Shown here: positions 35,022-47,175 of the stretch, in pieces | Position numbering within the stretch: the stretch's first letter is position 1 | How the letters are laid out: every line of letters begins with the position of its first letter | Notes under the pieces: model-generated | What the model was told of the DNA's origin: nothing | Seen by the model: the letters and a program-made list of their open reading frames with translations, nothing else | The model's database searches: none | Translations under genes and position numbers: made by a program | DNA from: Cadophora sp. MPI-SDFR-AT-0126 | Taxonomy: Eukaryota > Ascomycota > Leotiomycetes > Helotiales > Ploettnerulaceae | NCBI GenBank assembly: GCA_020747065.1 | Contig: JAGMVK010000008.1 | Coordinates: 2,604,001-2,668,000 of the forward strand | Length of the DNA stretch: 64,000 nt | Direction: 5' to 3'

Positions 35022-36415
35022 GTGTGTGAGTGTGTGGATAGAGGAAAGTATGGCATTACTTTTCGCCTACCTGCTACCCTCTGAGACGCGAAATTTGTAC
35101 GGTTTGTGAAGATCAATGGGTCACATCACCCTGTTGGTTCTGTTTCGAGGATTACATCTGGATGAATGTGAGAGTACGAGACGGCTACGAGCGTTGTAAT
35201 TACCTGTTTCAATCTCGCAACTTCATAGATGTTAAGGAGATGAGGACGAGATGTGATGAGAGATGAGATGAGAAGAGAAGAGAAGAGATACCCTAGCGCC
35301 ACGCCGCGCCGAGGCTGATTACAAGAAAGAGGGAAAGGAAGTAAGGGAGGGGAATTGGTTGATGATGGTGTATGATAATGTATTTAGGAGATGAAGAATG
35401 AAAAAGGATTTGAATGAACTTGAATGTGATGCAGCGGGTGGTATGAGTAGTATGATCGTGCCTAGGGCTGGTTTATGTCAATTGATATGGCTATTTGTTT
35501 GTTTGTTCTGAAGAATTCGTCGAGTCGGTATCAATCAATGTTGACTGTTTCCCCGTCAGCGCCGAACCACGTCCTTTAGTCTTCAGATATGTATATTTAA
35601 TCGACAAATTGTCGAATACCCTTAGCTGGGTGGGCAGGTTTTGGGACATGAACTTGATATTCTCATTGTCGCCGTTGGAGGGTGTTGTATCATTTAGTAC
35701 TGAGTCCTTACTTGGCGAACATGTAAGTGCTTCGGTCGGGAAAGGGGACAGGTGCTTACTTGATCTACATTGAGAGATTGGTTCGAGGTAATCTTGCAGG
35801 GCTAATTGAGGCTGTCCTTTCGAGGGGATGCATTTTCTTTTTTGCTATGCATTTGGATGACCTTCTTGAGGGGTTCGCAAGTCTAGTCTGCTGGTTTAGG
35901 ATTCGTTGACGGACGTATGTGTCGTGAGTGGGATATCTATGGAAAGCTCCAGCACATTACTTCGACGTTGGGGATTTCGATGGGGTGGTTGAGCAATATG
36001 TGGCCCGATGTTTGGTTTTTGGATGAGGACCATAGAATGAGAGGTGCGTTGTATATCTGTTAGAAAGAATCTTCATTCGGAAGCAAAAAAGAATTAAAAT
36101 AATCTTTTGGGTTGTGGCCAAAGACAGGACGGACATGGTTCGCATCATGATTCACTTCAACGACGTGGTCCTAGTGGTGATGAGTCTGCCAAGTGAATAG
36201 AAGATCTCTTTGACATTACTGCAAATATTTGGAGGTCTAATCATAGATATAGAATAAATTCATTCTTTCATCCCCGTTGAATTAAGGAAGGCTGTGAGGA
36301 GCAAAGTTTCAAACCGGTTCCTCAGAGGCAGAGCGTGAGCACTGAATATTTCTTTCAATCGTTTAAGGGTATCTTTCACAGATTTGGAAGTGATAAATCA
36401 ATCCCGTGAGCCTCT
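35022..36415. other. Intergenic, no supported gene
   Basis: HIR3 3' UTR at the left, including purine-rich runs of GAGAT/GAAGA around 35228-35290. Short frames only; nothing recognised. Confidence 0.5.
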
Positions 36416-36769
36416 TTACATGCCTATTCCTCTTTTCTCGGCCACATCGAGGAATGTCGCCAGAATAGACTTATAACGCCCGTTCGGCCCCCCGAATATC
36501 TCCAATGCCTCAACTTTCGTCATCGGCTGTCCACTCTGTGTCTGCCTAGCCCACACACTTAACATTCTATCCAGCTCTCCCCAGGCTTGCTCTGCTGAGT
36601 GACATAATCCAGTCATCGTCAATGGTGGTCCGAAACTTGTCCCATAGTCCCTCTTAACAATGCATGCATATGTCACCCAATCGTCGGTCTCAAGGTCGAG
36701 GTCGTAGTCCCCATCTCCCCAAATGATTTTGCAGTTGGCTTCGATCCTTGCGCCTTGGGCATCTGTCAT
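36416..36769 (-). CDS. Small conserved-looking protein of unknown function
   Basis: A single exon of 117 aa from a clear ATG. The sequence is globular in character: KIIWGDGDYDLDLETDDW, then a short amphipathic helix (AEQAWGELDRMLSVWARQ) and a basic/hydrophobic end (YKSILATFLDVAEKRGIGM). It has no signal peptide and no membrane segment, so it is probably cytosolic. Codon pattern and the open frame support a gene. The layout resembles short hypothetical proteins found in many ascomycetes, but I recognise no domain and assign no role. Confidence 0.65.
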   Translation of the reverse strand: MTDAQGARIEANCKIIWGDGDYDLDLETDDWVTYACIVKRDYGTSFGPPLTMTGLCHSAEQAWGELDRMLSVWARQTQSGQPMTKVEALEIFGGPNGRYKSILATFLDVAEKRGIGM

Positions 36770-37782
36770 GATGGTAAAACAAGGAGTAATCTGGGACTTG
36801 TGAGTTGAGATAATCTGGTATGCTGTGCGTAGAGTTGGTGATGGAATAAAGGGAGGGGGAAATGTTGCTGTACGGTTTCCTGTCTAGCCTCACCGCCCGG
36901 TGTTGTCTTCGGGTTCTCAAGTAGTGGGGTGCAGATGGCGATGCTGCGAGGAGAGGCCAGCTAATCTACCTAACGGGCTACCAGTTAAGAGCAGCAGCTG
37001 ACGTGGCGCCTGTTGGAAGACCTGCTGCTATCTTGAGACCTTGTCACCGAACCCACTCGCAATGGCTGCCTTCGGCTACAGTCTTGCAGGAAACTCCCAC
37101 ATCCTTTCTAAGTGGCTTGAGAACGAGACCCTCTCAAGATATCGGATACTTACGCGATCATAACTTGCTATTCTTTGCTCCGCCAGACCGTACTTGGCGA
37201 GCCGCATTACAGCACATGCTAGACAGAAAGGGCCAGTACGCGGTCCAGATCGGCACAACCTGGCCGGCCGTAGGCCATGCCATGCCATACACATTGCAGT
37301 ATTTCATAAGGCTGGCTCACAGGGAGCGCTGGCCCGTTCGTGCTGGTCTTAGCGAGATATGCGAAAAAGTGACAGATTCATGCAGTCTGGATTGACGTGG
37401 CATCGTCGCTACCAATTCAACCGTGCCACCTTCATGTGAGTTGGGGTATGTTAGGACAATGGGAATCCAACCATCCTCCTCGCGATTCATTGGGTACGAG
37501 CGACTCTGCGAAGATACAATCACTCGCCTCAATTCTTAATCAGATTACAGACATCTGCCCTAAGCCTTGGCACCATAATATCTTGACATCCCACAACCCT
37601 TGGACGCAAGTCTCATCGATAGGATACTTTCTAGCTCGAGACGTTCGTGTATCCTCTTAGATCGGGTCTCAAACTCAGTCGCCTCCCTTTCGATATTGTT
37701 TCGGAACCATTGAACGTAAATATCTTCACGTTGAGCAAAGAAATACAACAAAGGCTGCAGCGGGCCAAGACTCCACAAGAAG
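36770..37782. other. Intergenic, no supported gene
   Basis: It lies between the two divergently transcribed unknown genes and must contain both promoters. Frames at 37003-37395 (plus) and on the minus strand have no ATG in context, domain or splice structure. Confidence 0.45.
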
Positions 37783-39281
37783 ATGTTTTCGACCGAGATC
37801 CGTGATCAACTACTTTGTGGGTCTTTCCAGCCATTGCGACCCAAATATCCTCGTATCTAATTTCAATAGCAAATCTGAAAGCTCTCTACGGCGACAAAGT
37901 CGAAATCCTTACCCTTTATATCGACACCGGAGAATGTTCCGGGCATCAAGCAATCGCCATCACCTCACAATCCCCCAAGGCAACATGGACCAAGTTGTTA
38001 CACGGCCAGCTGAATAGCCAAACGGAATTTGCACTCAGAGATTTACTTCTGGAATCTGAAAAGGAACTCGCAAAGCTTCTCGCAACGAACGGAAACAATC
38101 TTCCATTTCGTGGCGAAATGACGCAGGTCTTGACGAATGACAGTGGGCAACAAGTCTCCGACTCTCCTGCAAGTCACGAATCAGACTTTGTAGTTCTTGC
38201 TGCCCCTGTATCTTCTCTCTCTGACCTTCAAACCAATCAGCAACCCCCTTCTACGTTGGATTGTCCCGTTGATGAAATGTATCCCAAGGATTCTGTCTGC
38301 GAGGAGCTTGTCTGCAAGGAACCTATCTGTGACGAGCCCGCCTGCGAGGCGCCTGCCTGCGAGGTGTCTATCTGTGAAGAGCCAGTCCATGACGAGACTG
38401 TCTATGTTGTGGATGCCATTGACGAGCCTCAGCCAGTCCCCGACAAGTATTACGGGTGGGGATCCTTTGCAGCTAAGAAAGAGAAAAGGGGGAAGAAGAG
38501 AGGGAAGAAGGTCGATGAAGAAGTCAGAATTCTCGAGTCAATTCCTGAGCCTGAGCCAGATTATAACGATGCTGTCTACAGGGCGAATGCCATAGTGGAG
38601 CCCCAGCCAGTCCCCAGCGAAGCTGACGAGTGGGGATGGTTTATACCTAAGACAGGGAAGAGGGGGAAGAGTAAAGGGAAGAAGGCTGTTGAAGAAGTCG
38701 AAATTCCAGAGGAGCCCCCCGCTGAACCTGAGCCACTCCTGCCTGCAGCTTGTACTCCTGTGCCCGAGACTGCGGTTGAACAAGATTCGTGGTTCACCCA
38801 GGGCATGAGCCCTAAGAATGAAAAGGATGAGGAAATGAGATCGATAGTTCCCAGTGACGGAGCGGTTACACAGACTGGGCAAGAAGAGCCTGAAATGAGG
38901 TTGGAGGTAAAACAACTCGCATCTCCGCTCGCTACAGCCAGTCCCATCCCGACCGCGCCACGAAGTGGCCAAGCGGTCGTCTTTACGATCCGACATTTCA
39001 ACAACATGAACAAGACCGATACTCGAGAAGTGATGCTCTTTCTCACCGACACTACCTACGCCGCGATCTGCGAAGCCGTGTTCTTGTATCTCGATTCCCA
39101 GGAGGGTGTTCTGCCTTCGAAACGTGGGCTCCAGCTCAAAGCTGGTACTGGCAGGAATGGCAAGGTGGACTTGTCCGCGATCGAGGAGTCGATGTGCCCG
39201 GTATATATGGAGTACTTTTGTCAGTATACGAAGCTGCCAGAGTTGACCGTGGATGTTTTGGATTCGTCGTGGAGTGTGTAG
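37783..39281 (+). CDS. Unknown protein with Cys/Glu/Pro repeats, an internal duplication and a ubiquitin-like C-terminal segment
   Basis: Exon 1 (37783-37816) and exon 2 (37870-39281) join in phase 1 across a 53-nt intron (donor GTGGGT, branch TCTAAT, acceptor TAG), giving 481 aa. The N-terminal 90 residues look globular (EIRDQLLSNLKALYGDK; VEILTLYIDTGECSGHQAI). Residues about 155-190 are hexapeptide-like repeats (CKEPICDEPACEAPAC and variants). Two copies of a 55-residue unit follow, each starting near EPQPVP and running through a W-rich part to a Lys/Arg/Gly cluster (KRGKKRGKK; KRGKSKGKK). The last 95 residues (VVFTIRHFNNMNKTDT to ELTVDVLDSSW) resemble a ubiquitin-like or PB1 fold by pattern only. 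No function can be assigned. Confidence 0.7.
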
Positions 39282-40698
39282 TGGCTGGTGAATGGATGGA
39301 TGATTTCATATCATGCAGTTGGTTTGATGCAGTTAGTTTGGTCACTTCTTTACTTGGCAAGCCGGAAGGCGTGTGATAAACAACGTCTATCACGGTAATC
39401 TCGCGTCATCAATCCTGAGTCGTCGAGTAGAATTGAGGTGTAGGGCAGGATGGCGGTCGGGATTGCTTGTAGAATTTTGTAACTAGAGAGTAGAGAGCTA
39501 TCTTCTAGATTGCCCTGTTAGGAAGTTGCTGAAAGAAGCTAATACGATGATTGTCTGCACTCCAATTTTCTCGCTACGGGCTTTGACCAATGCTCTTCAG
39601 CACGCCTGCAGGCAGCCTGTAAGCCATACATTGCAGCGATGATTCACTCCAATTTGGGAGCCTGTAGCTCAATGGGCCGAGCAATTTATATGGTAGGCCT
39701 CAAAGATGAGCACTGCATGCAGTCGAATCGGATGTCAGAGAACATCATGCGTGCAATTGGGCTGCGTGCCGAATTGGGTCGGCAGGCTGCAATACGTCAC
39801 CACACCAATTTTGAGGCCGACAATCGCAGACGTTCCATGGATTGAGGTGGGACTCGTTCCCATCATATTCTTCAGAGTGCAGGATTATGATGCACTATAG
39901 GGCCATCCAACAATTTCAAGATGAGTGAAGTCGACTGCGGGATCCTTACATTAAGCTGACCAGTGAAATTCGCCACGATCCCTTAGAACGTCTAGTCTTG
40001 CACAACCATTCATGTTGATCATGGTCATGCTACAACTGAGGAGACACCATGCTTTGCATCAAGAGGGATGCTCTCTTATCAAATGACCGTAGAGTCATTT
40101 GAATCGACCTTCACGTCCAAGTGCTCGCCTCGTCAGCCATTGCGCACAGTAAATTAAGTTGATTTGAAGTGAAGTCATCAAAATGGATGTTTCGCCCTGC
40201 CCAGATAGCCCAGAAAATGACGAGTCACTGTAGTCGGTATCGTGACGAGGCAAGTAAAAATGCAGAGTGCGTGTGCAGGTTGCTCACTTATGCCATTCCC
40301 ACCTAACCGGTGCGAGTTTGACGCATCAGTGCGGCGATTGGCGTATGACAAAGTCTCTTGCAAAATGCCTCTTCCGCATTTAAACTTCTTTGCTTGGATG
40401 CATTGATATTTTACATCCACCACCTTGACCCAGTGTGCTATGTTCAGGGAATGACTGACGTACGGACCTTGGACGCCATAAATCGTGTAACGGTCTCTGG
40501 AATGGGTTTGGAATGCGCCAAGGCCATCTTGCGCACTAAGCCTGATACAGGACTAAGTCCAGTAATCCAACATTTTCCTGTCTTTACCTCTGAAAGAGGT
40601 TAGCACTTTACCATGAGCCTCATAAACATCGACCCCTTCCGGCCCACAACCCATCATCTGTTGTCCATGCAGGCTTACTTCAAATCCTTACTGAAAAC
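39282..40698. other. Intergenic with short inverted repeats, no supported gene
   Basis: About 1.4 kb without a credible coding frame. Around 39606-39820 there are short inverted pieces (GCAGCCTG with CAGGCTGC; GGCCTCAAA with TTTGAGGCC) and a tRNA box-A-like TAGCTCAATGG. They do not fold into a complete tRNA. Confidence 0.4.
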
Positions 40699-42501
40699 AT
40701 GGATTCGCCAAATTATCTCACGGACTTGGAGGAGGTTCTTGGTTATCATTTTCGTGCAAAGTCTGTGCTTGAGAAAGCCTTGACAGCGCGAGGCGCAGAA
40801 GGAGATAAAGAAGGGACAGTAGAAGAGAAAGCCAAGTACGAAGGTAACCGATTGCTTGCGGAGTCCGGTAAATGCGTTCTTCCATTGTTGGCTCTCAGGA
40901 GGAATTATTCAGGACCAAACTCGGAAATTGGTATGTCTGTGACTTCCGTGAAGAACTTCGGCTTAGTATCCTGTAGTCAGTGTCACAAAGAACGCCTTAG
41001 ATTGTGCTATAGCCGCAAAGGACTATACAGATAGAGCAACGGCGCTGCGCATCCCTGGCAATATCAAACTCTGCCCTCGACAACGCGGCGTCGCAGCGCC
41101 GGGAACACTCCGACAAGCTATCTATGCCCTTATCGGCGCGGTCTGGCAAGATTCGGGTGAGAGTTTTTACTGGACAGAGAAGGCTGTTGAGCGTCTCTTG
41201 TGAGTATATCACCTGCTTGTGGTGTATGCGCTGTTGACAATGTCGTGCAAAGTATCGGGACCGAGGTTGAGGTAGATTCCAGAGAAGTCGCTTCGAATCC
41301 GACCAATCCCAATAGTACTAATCCTGGATCGCCTCTTCTACCTCGACAGAGACCAGTCTGTGCCGAAACATACAGTAACGTCTCGACAGCAATTCCAGGC
41401 GGATTGGAGGCAAATTGGCACCAGCCTCAGCTCGCCCAAAGTGTGGACATTTGGCCGATGCAGGCATCGTTGGCAGTGGAAACACTTCCGAAGAAGCGGA
41501 AAACTTCGAAAAGTAGTTCCGAGACACGACAGATAATCCAGTTGAACAAGTACTTGGCTCGGGACGAACAAAGATGCCTATCGTTTGGACTACCGTTCAT
41601 TTCAGTGGACATTGGTGGAGGGTCCAACGGTTGGCAAATCTCTTCAGCGGAGAGTGGTTTGGCGATCAAGACCTTGTCTTTCATGATTGCGAGCCCCGAA
41701 TCCATTGTTGCACTGCAAGAAGTCATCGTGGCGTATCGATCGTCTATCACGAACAAGAAATTCAGAAATCACAGCAACCTGTCCCTCGCAGCTCGAGTGA
41801 AGGTGATTGAGGATACGGAATCTGAGATTGCTTACTTTCTCTTCCTCAAGAGGTGCCACACTCATCAACTGTTCCTGGATTCCAGTAAAAGCGCTCGAAG
41901 GAGCAGCGATGGCTTTATTGTAGACACAATGCAGAGCGTCTCAAATCAAGCAGGCTCCAGGCTCGGGAATCCTCAGAATATTGAAGATTCCACTATTGCT
42001 GAAGGGATCATGAAAGAGGTGTATCCTGACCTGAATCCAGGCACAGACCTTTACCGGAAAAAGAAGCGATTTGTTCACCGTTTACGCAAGCTTGGAGAAC
42101 GCTTCGATGTGTTAGTGATGAATTTTGGTTACGGGGTGATGGGTTTACTCTCCTGGCCGCAAGGCGACACGCTTGACTCAACTGTCCTCTCGAATACTGA
42201 TGAGCTGTAGGTCATCCATTTCTCCATTGCGATGTCCTTGCTAACCGTACCAAGTCTTCTAGCTCTATCCGATCACGCATTCAAGCTGCTGATCCTCTAT
42301 CTCAGACAGGTGCATGACGATCACACCCATGCCCTTAGTACCGCAGTCTCTGACCTCGTAATGGCTCTTTTCCGCGGCATGTTGAATCCCACAAGGGCAT
42401 CGAGTCTAGAAATGGCTGATTCGTCGAGAATTTTGGAGTATCCAAAGGGATCTACGATGCTACTGGATTTGATTTTGTCACCTAGGCAGATTGGATACTA
42501 A
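40699..42501 (+). CDS. RNase III-fold protein lacking catalytic residues, with long C-terminal extension
   Basis: Four exons (40699-40930, 40977-41199, 41253-42206, 42255-42501) close in phase and give 551 aa; introns are 46, 53 and 48 nt. Residues 8-150 follow the RNase III fold: LEEVLGYHFRAKSVLEKALT, then GNRLLAESGKCVLPLLALRR, then TLRQAIYALIGAVWQDSGE. Where active enzymes have E-x-x-x-D in LEFLGD this has LAESGK. The second-site Glu of the EAxIGA motif is Tyr in YALIGA. Both metal sites are therefore lost, and it is probably not a nuclease. It may bind RNA or a partner. The remaining 400 residues, with an NLS-like LPKKRKTSKSS and a final helical region, match no domain I know. No dsRNA-binding domain is visible. 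Confidence 0.75.
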
Positions 42502-43109
42502 ATAAACTCTTAGAACTTGTATACATAGCCACTAGAGGGCAGCTTCACAGAGCAATCATTGCAGGATACTGCTAAAATACTACTGTTAGTGAAAAGAGTC
42601 CAGTTTTTCGATAGCATGGAGACCATGGAGCAGTATCAATATAGTTTCCTAAAGATGGCTTGAAGAATAATTTGGGAATTGGCATATATGGCGAGGATTC
42701 TTGGCTGTAGGTGTTCTTAATTTGCGAAGCATCTAGCGGCTGCCTCTCTGTAAGAGCGGTATGTTCCTTTCTTTCTAAGTCCACTTTCCTATCCACTTCT
42801 AAGATTGGCGGTCTTTTCAATCCTACACAGCTCATTATGTGAAACAGCATGCGTGAGTCCAGTGACCCATGGCGTATCATGCTGAAGGACTTAGTAAGGT
42901 TGCTAGCTATCGCCCTCACTTCGACCTGATGGTAGTCTCTACCGCATGCGGATAGGATAGGCTCACCTTTCATATAATCACCTCAAGAATATAGAGTGTG
43001 TAGGATTTATTATTGTCATGTGATTTGAAGAGCTTGGTTGCGTACACAATAAAAATCTTTGTTATGCCAGACCTATCTTCCAAGTCCTCAAATATCTCGT
43101 CTCGATAAC
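42502..43109. other. Intergenic between convergent genes
   Basis: About 0.6 kb holding the 3' ends of the RNase III-like and zf-3CxxC genes. Nothing else is recognised. Confidence 0.5.
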
Positions 43110-43634
43110 TCACGTACCTCCGAGCGAGAAGTTTGAGAATTGCGCACGGAGTCCATCCATCAGGTTACCCTGGGCACAGTGTCCAGCCCTACATCCTTCG
43201 CACAGCTCACTGCGGTGTGGGCCTCTACTCTCGCCCGAGTATGCTGGTGGTTCCTGCTCAACACCAGACCATTTCAGGAGACGATACGCGACCCTGTCTG
43301 CATATGAATCGTCCAAGATTGGCTTTCGTAGCGTGTTGCATGCCTCGCACCGTTGATGGTATACTCTTGCATTATATCGCTGCTCCGGGTACATGCGAAT
43401 CGTGACGGCGATCTGCTTGCTTGACCATGTCTTCGACTGGCAGTTTCGGCTGCGGCAGTGGAATCTGCCCATGATAGCTGTGTCGTAACTTCGGATACAT
43501 TCGATGTCATTGTCGACGTTGTGAAACGTAAATGGATGACCTTCGACGTCAAGCAAGCGGGACACATCATCGTGCAATGAGGGGAACATAGACCACGCTG
43601 GATTTGGTCTCCTCTGTGATTTTCCCCGCGTCAT
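43110..43634 (-). CDS. zf-3CxxC zinc-binding protein
   Basis: A single exon of 174 aa. The first ATG in frame is at 43634 (MTRGKSQRR). A zf-3CxxC domain spans about residues 45-160: GRFHCRSRNCQSKTWSSKQI, then RYNARVYHQRCEACNTLRKP, then YADRVAYRLLKWSG, and the closing HRSELCEGCRAGHC. Three CxxC-type pairs and the His/Cys end are all present, so zinc binding is likely intact. The domain occurs in vertebrate receptor-transporting proteins and in many fungal proteins of unknown function. It has no signal peptide or membrane segment. It is the first gene of the accessory block that appears undamaged. Confidence 0.85.
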   Translation of the reverse strand: MTRGKSQRRPNPAWSMFPSLHDDVSRLLDVEGHPFTFHNVDNDIECIRSYDTAIMGRFHCRSRNCQSKTWSSKQIAVTIRMYPEQRYNARVYHQRCEACNTLRKPILDDSYADRVAYRLLKWSGVEQEPPAYSGESRGPHRSELCEGCRAGHCAQGNLMDGLRAQFSNFSLGGT

Positions 43635-44921
43635 GACTGGAGGCAATGTCAGCGTGGAGGAGAGAAGATTTGTGACACCTGAGAGTAAAAGCTTCGGCGA
43701 TGTAGTAGGATTAGATCAGGTCTCTTGCTGTTACTTATAACAACTTCCACTGTTGCGTTTTAGCTCGATCTGTGAATAGCCTAACCCAACACACTAAGCT
43801 TCCAAATGATGTTGTGATACAAAATGAAATCAGAAATAACCAGGCACATGCGAGGCTTCGGGACGCGTCTATCACATGTGGCCAAAGCCTGCTGCATTAC
43901 GATGTATCACACGATCTTACTGCTTACTAGGTTCCTATGCTGCAGCTGGCTTGCGCCAGGTCATCACCAGCCTAGCGCTCGATGTTCCGAATCAGATTGG
44001 GTAGATATGCGTCGCCTTTGAGCCAAGTGAGTAACATGACTTATCAATTCCATTCATCAATTTCTTGATTCCTGGCCACTAAAGACCCCTGCTCTCGGCA
44101 TCCCATTGTGATATGCCAATGAACCAGGTTCAGCTACATGCACCAATAAGCCCCCCCGAGGCGATCATGGCCAGAATGGCTATCCTTAAACCTTGAACCT
44201 GCTTGTCTTGTCCTGATACGCCACTTCTCCGGCTTGTCTGTCAGCCAATTATCTCAATTTCTCGAATGTAACACGTCGCAGCATGTTTTCCAGCAAGTCT
44301 AGGTCCTACGGAGGTGAAAGTCTCTCGCTGCACATGCAGTATGCTATATTCCAGAATCTCCAGTGAGGGGTCAATGGAAGAGGCATCAGAGCATGTACAT
44401 AGCAACTGGAGCCAGAAATAAGCCCTGCTGTATCATCCTTCCATGTAACGAGCTAATCAAGAACTCGGGAGAGCCCTCAAACCAATTTGTCGAACGACAT
44501 TGTATCGAGTGGGGCGAAAATTCAATAGTGTCTTCATACACATCTCGCAGATGGTCTAAGACTGGCAGCTACTAAAGCTCTGAGTAAGCAGTAGTCGACT
44601 GTGAAGATGCGAAGGTGGGTAAATATATTCGACTTCACTGATATTGCGACGGGAATACAACACTACCGAAAGTGGGCGATGCGAGGGGCGGGACCTGACG
44701 TCGTGCTCAACATGGTTGAGGTACAAGTCGTCACGAGATTCGCATTGCAATATCTCTGGAATTGATGCATACTCAAATAAGTATATTGTTCTAGAACCTC
44801 TGCTTTCCATATGACTTGTCCTAAAAGCTCCTTGCCCCAGGGTTTCTCGCATGTCACTCAAGTCGTCAAGCAGACCAAATGATGTTCCGCTACTAATATC
44901 TTGTTGTAAATGACGAATGTG
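43635..44921. other. Intergenic, one isolated copy of the 9-mer
   Basis: No supported gene in about 1.3 kb. A single exact TGCGTCGCC (44008-44016), followed by TTTG, matches the array unit of 17.9-19.5 kb. Otherwise unremarkable. Confidence 0.45.
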
Positions 44922-47175
44922 CTATGTTCGCAAATCCAGCAAGCTTTCTTTGAGCTCTTCTGCCAAAGTCAAAAGAGCTACTCGTCGTTCTCTCTGCTTT
45001 TCTGGTTCAGAAGCAATCCGGACAAGGTCCTCCTCAGACAGTTCCATCACTGTCGTGGGTGCGAAGATATTAGGAAGTGTTGAAAGAATGTGGCGCTCGA
45101 TAACCTGACGACATACATTGTCAACAAAAGTCTTTAGAGCAACCTTGAGGTCTGTCAGCTTGTGGATATATTCACGACACCGGATGAGGTTTGCCTTGTA
45201 GTAAGCTTGCAGACCTCCCATGGCCTCAGCACATGCTTGGTCATCCATGTTGACAATGACCCCTTTTTGTAGGGACGCAAGAACTTTTTCCAGCTCAAGT
45301 GGTGTGTTGCTAACATGGAATTTGCCATTCCAGTCCTTCTCCACTGCAGCCCGCATTGCTTTTTGCATCGCATCTTTCATCGAGCTCTCCCTAGCATTCC
45401 GTATGTTATCTGTATAATAATGGTTGTAGGTTATGGGCTGGCGCCTCTCATCTGCAAGGAGCTTTTGTAGTTCACCATTAGCCGATATCTTAGCTTCTTC
45501 CAATCGATTATTAGCAAGCAGGATAATCTCGCGTCGCATGTTCTCCTCGCGGACGACATGATCCATTGCAGCGCTAACAAAATCCGTGGTGATGTCGAAG
45601 AGCTTCGCGACGTGATTTTCTGCAATACTTGCCCAGCGACTTGACTGCTCGTGGTAAAGCTCCGCAAGTAAGACGTGGTTGTAGTTGCCTGGGAGCTCAC
45701 GACCACGGGTACGTAAATAGTTCTGATCACGTCAAAATTGGATATCATCATTGGCTCATCGCACTGGGCAAGTACCTCTTTCACCCACTCATGGAGCTCA
45801 TGCTGAGTCACCAGGAGCGGACCATCCTCCGCATTGATTCTGACTCTTGATCCGAGCAGTCCTGGGATGGATCTAGAATAGCCAGCTTCCTCTTCTGACC
45901 ATTCTCGCGCATTTCCGCGGCGAAAGAGCCATTAAGTCGATGGACTTCAGCCCTGAGGCGTGCCGTGTGACGTACTCTGAAGAATTCTGCATTTCTTTCA
46001 TAGTAGTTCCCGTCAAGGGCGGATTGGACAAGGCCGTGAAACTCCATGCTACGACGAGTAAGAAACATGCGCATATATAGGCTACTAGGGCGCTCTTCCC
46101 CTAGAGTTGCCAGTTGCGATTCATTACTAGCGAGTAGCGACTTGATCTCGCCCCGAACCTTTGCAAGTTCCTTCTCGATATATCCATCAAGCAGTTCTTG
46201 CAAGTACTCCCTGAGCGCAGTGACACCAAGACGAGTTAGATCCAGCCGGTGCTCCTTCCACGCAGGCGAGGAGAAGAAGTCCAGTTCCTGGCGCTTACGC
46301 CCATGTAGCGTAATACCATCTTCGAGTTAGGTAGGACTGGGATTTTTCAGCAAAAAGAAGCTAAGTTTCAACTTAGTTGTATCTAGATTCTTAGCCAAAA
46401 GAGCGATGCGAGCCTCAGTTCCTTTGTTAATGAGATCTGGCTCAGTGATGATTCCCACCGTCCTCAGCCCTCCCCTATCAAACTTCCGAGCGCGTTGTAT
46501 GATGCCTTGGTTAGCGATGTCATTATTCGCCTGGACGACGGCAAGTATAATAGTTCGGGAACTCTCGAGGTAAGTGTCGACCAATCTTCCTATCAGCTGC
46601 ACGTCCTCCTCGGTCTGCTCTTCACTTGCAACCGAGATGAGACCGGGAAGGTCGACGACCGTGAGATAGAGTCCGGTTTTACCTATCACTTCAATACGGA
46701 GTACGTCCTCGCCGAATGTGAGGCCGTCATCCATTCCCGAGCCTCGAAGCCGCATCAAAGCACCTACTTCAGTGATGACGCCAGGAAGCTCGGAGAAATC
46801 ACTCAACACGCGATAGTAAGCGGGGAAGCGCTCTCGCTGCGATTTGTTGCACGACGCATGAGGAATAACCGTAGCTTTAATTCTGGTTTCCTCCTCGTGG
46901 TGATGGAGGATGATCTCCGTGGCGAATTTCGTGCAAACACCGTCTTGTCGAGGAAATGGAATGCCTGTGATGCCTTCAAGTACCGAACTCTTTCCTGCAG
47001 ATTGGCCTCCGCATACAACTAACTGGGGAAGGGAGATATGATCCCCTACCCCTTTTGCTCTCACGCGAGCAATCTGGTCGAGTCTGTGTGTCGATTTGGC
47101 AGACCGCAAACCCTCCAAGGAGGGAAAGTTCGCCGACCTGTTTAGGTCTGTACCGTTAACATGCTGTTCTGCCAT
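44922..47175 (-). pseudogene. Dynamin-like GTPase pseudogene
   Basis: The start ATG is at 47175. The GTPase domain is well kept: P-loop GGQSAGKSS, switch region FPRQDGVCTKFATEI, DLPG and TEPDLINKGTE (usually TKPD, so the G4 Lys is Glu). The frame then meets a TAA at 46327-46329 with homology continuing in the same frame (RKRQELDFFSSPAW). The stalk (LGEERPSSLYMRMFLTRRSM; RAEVHRLNGSFAAEMRENGQ) follows. Near 45840-45860 the frame shifts by one, and a normal 53-nt intron (45775-45723) leads to TRGRELPGNYNHV. The GED-like end runs to a TAG at 44922. With one stop and one frameshift it cannot make the full protein; a truncated GTPase domain of about 280 aa is still possible. The family is that of fungal dynamin-like proteins near MxA/VPS1, often amplified in Helotiales. 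Confidence 0.8.

Noticed and set aside
34271..35116. Long frames antisense to the HIR3 acidic tail
   Set aside because: They are shadows of Glu/Asp-rich codons read in other frames.
39658..39745. tRNA-like start (TAGCTCAATGG with a GCTC/GAGC D-stem, later GTCGAATC)
   Set aside because: No matching acceptor stem, anticodon stem or T-stem could be formed; at most a decayed tRNA-derived piece.
44556..44861. 101-codon minus-strand frame before the dynamin relic
   Set aside because: No similarity, intron signals or coding bias.
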